Source: Acidimicrobiaceae bacterium (lineage in GTDB: Bacteria; Actinomycetota; Acidimicrobiia; Acidimicrobiales; Poriferisodalaceae). From it: DNA of 64,000 nt. Below the pieces are notes generated by a model. It saw nothing but the letters and a program-made list of their open reading frames with translations. It ran no database searches and had not been told where the DNA came from. Each line of letters starts with the position of its first letter. Position 1 is the first letter of the stretch. The position numbers and the translations under genes are program-made. The stretch spans positions 1-64,000 of the forward strand of contig PBMG01000020.1 in assembly GCA_002722565.1 (NCBI GenBank). The letters run 5' to 3'. This document shows positions 63,870-64,000 of this stretch, piece by piece.

Positions 63870-64000
63870 TACTTGCTTCCGTTTCTTTGCTCAGCGCGTT
63901 CAATTGCTATGAGTACCGCTCGTTTCGCCAATACTCCCGCTACTTGTTTCCGATATGCGACCGTTCCCCGCTTGTCGTCGATCGGATTGCATACTCCACT
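63869..64000 (-). CDS. FAD-binding subunit of molybdenum hydroxylase (CoxM-like), C-terminal end only
   Basis: The last 43 codons are visible, ending in TAA at 63869-63871; the rest lies beyond the window. The tail (DDKRGTVAYRKQVAGVLAKRA and following) matches the end of CoxM-type FAD subunits, which have a Y-R-x-x-V-A-x-V-L-x-x-R-A pattern. It shares TAATG with the 2Fe-2S gene. The order is expected for the three-subunit enzyme. Confidence 0.8.
   Translation of the reverse strand, partial: SGVCNPIDDKRGTVAYRKQVAGVLAKRAVLIAIERAEQRNGSK

Noticed and set aside
1-64000. CRISPR array or defence island
   Set aside because: No repeat-spacer pattern and no nuclease, Cas, restriction or toxin-antitoxin genes were recognised.

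Overview
The window reads as a contiguous piece of chromosome from an actinobacterium (Actinomycetota) with roughly balanced base composition. The lineage evidence is the fhaA-fhaB-pstP-rodA-pbpA-pknB cluster followed by crgA and next to a tRNA-Leu, DUF3499 and PAC2 proteins, several F420-dependent enzymes, many acyl-CoA enzymes, and many genes whose -10 box lies only 6-9 nt from the start codon (leaderless transcription). A marine or soil relative of Acidimicrobiia would fit, but that finer placement is inference. Genes are densely packed, often with 1-4 nt overlaps. I saw no insertion sequence, prophage or CRISPR array, and no gene-free stretch longer than 300 bases.

Layout. 0-2.4 kb: tRNA-Ser(GGA) overlapping tadA, a second tRNA-Ser(CGA), and xseA-xseB; after xseB lies a strong intrinsic terminator pointing the other way, with no gene feeding it. 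2.6-10.5 kb: S9 peptidase, CapA-like lipoprotein, SURF1, PatB/MalY lyase, TauE/SafE exporter, aroC, PAC2 protein. 10.5-14.2 kb: beta-propeller lipoprotein, unknown protein, AzlC/AzlD exporter pair. 14.2-31 kb: acyl-CoA and amide metabolism (DUF35 plus a thiolase without its nucleophilic Cys, MmsA, acyl-CoA dehydrogenase, PhyH, cyclase, DUF1330, fused hydantoinase/oxoprolinase, FkbM methyltransferase, F420 enzymes, a double class III CoA-transferase). 31-34 kb: DUF6159, VOC protein, an AT-only island and an NrtR-like regulator without a Nudix box. 34-37.5 kb: a tRNA cluster (Arg-ACG, Ser-GCT, Ser-TGA), pheA and larB-larC. 37.5-45 kb: nitroreductases, CLC transporter, a sulfide/persulfide pair (MBL hydrolase plus sulfurtransferase), glutaryl-CoA dehydrogenase, and the alkylation-repair pair alkA-ogt.

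45.2-54.6 kb is the growth and division cluster: tRNA-Leu(CAG), FHA proteins, PP2C phosphatase, SEDS glycosyltransferase, PbpA-type protein, PASTA kinase and CrgA. It lacks pknA, and its PbpA-type protein has lost all three transpeptidase motifs (SxxK, SxN, KTG) while staying full length and in frame. Two adjacent DnaA-box-like 9-mers lie just after crgA.

54.8-64 kb: acyl-CoA dehydrogenase, acyl-CoA ligase, F420 oxidoreductase, SDR and MFS genes, then a minus-strand molybdenum hydroxylase operon (FAD subunit cut by the window edge, 2Fe-2S subunit, molybdopterin subunit) ending with a MoaD-like protein.

The points most worth following are the catalytically dead PbpA-type protein inside an otherwise active SEDS/kinase operon, the Cys-less thiolase with its DUF35 partner, the orphan terminator and candidate RNA after xseB, and the Nudix-less regulator beside the AT island.
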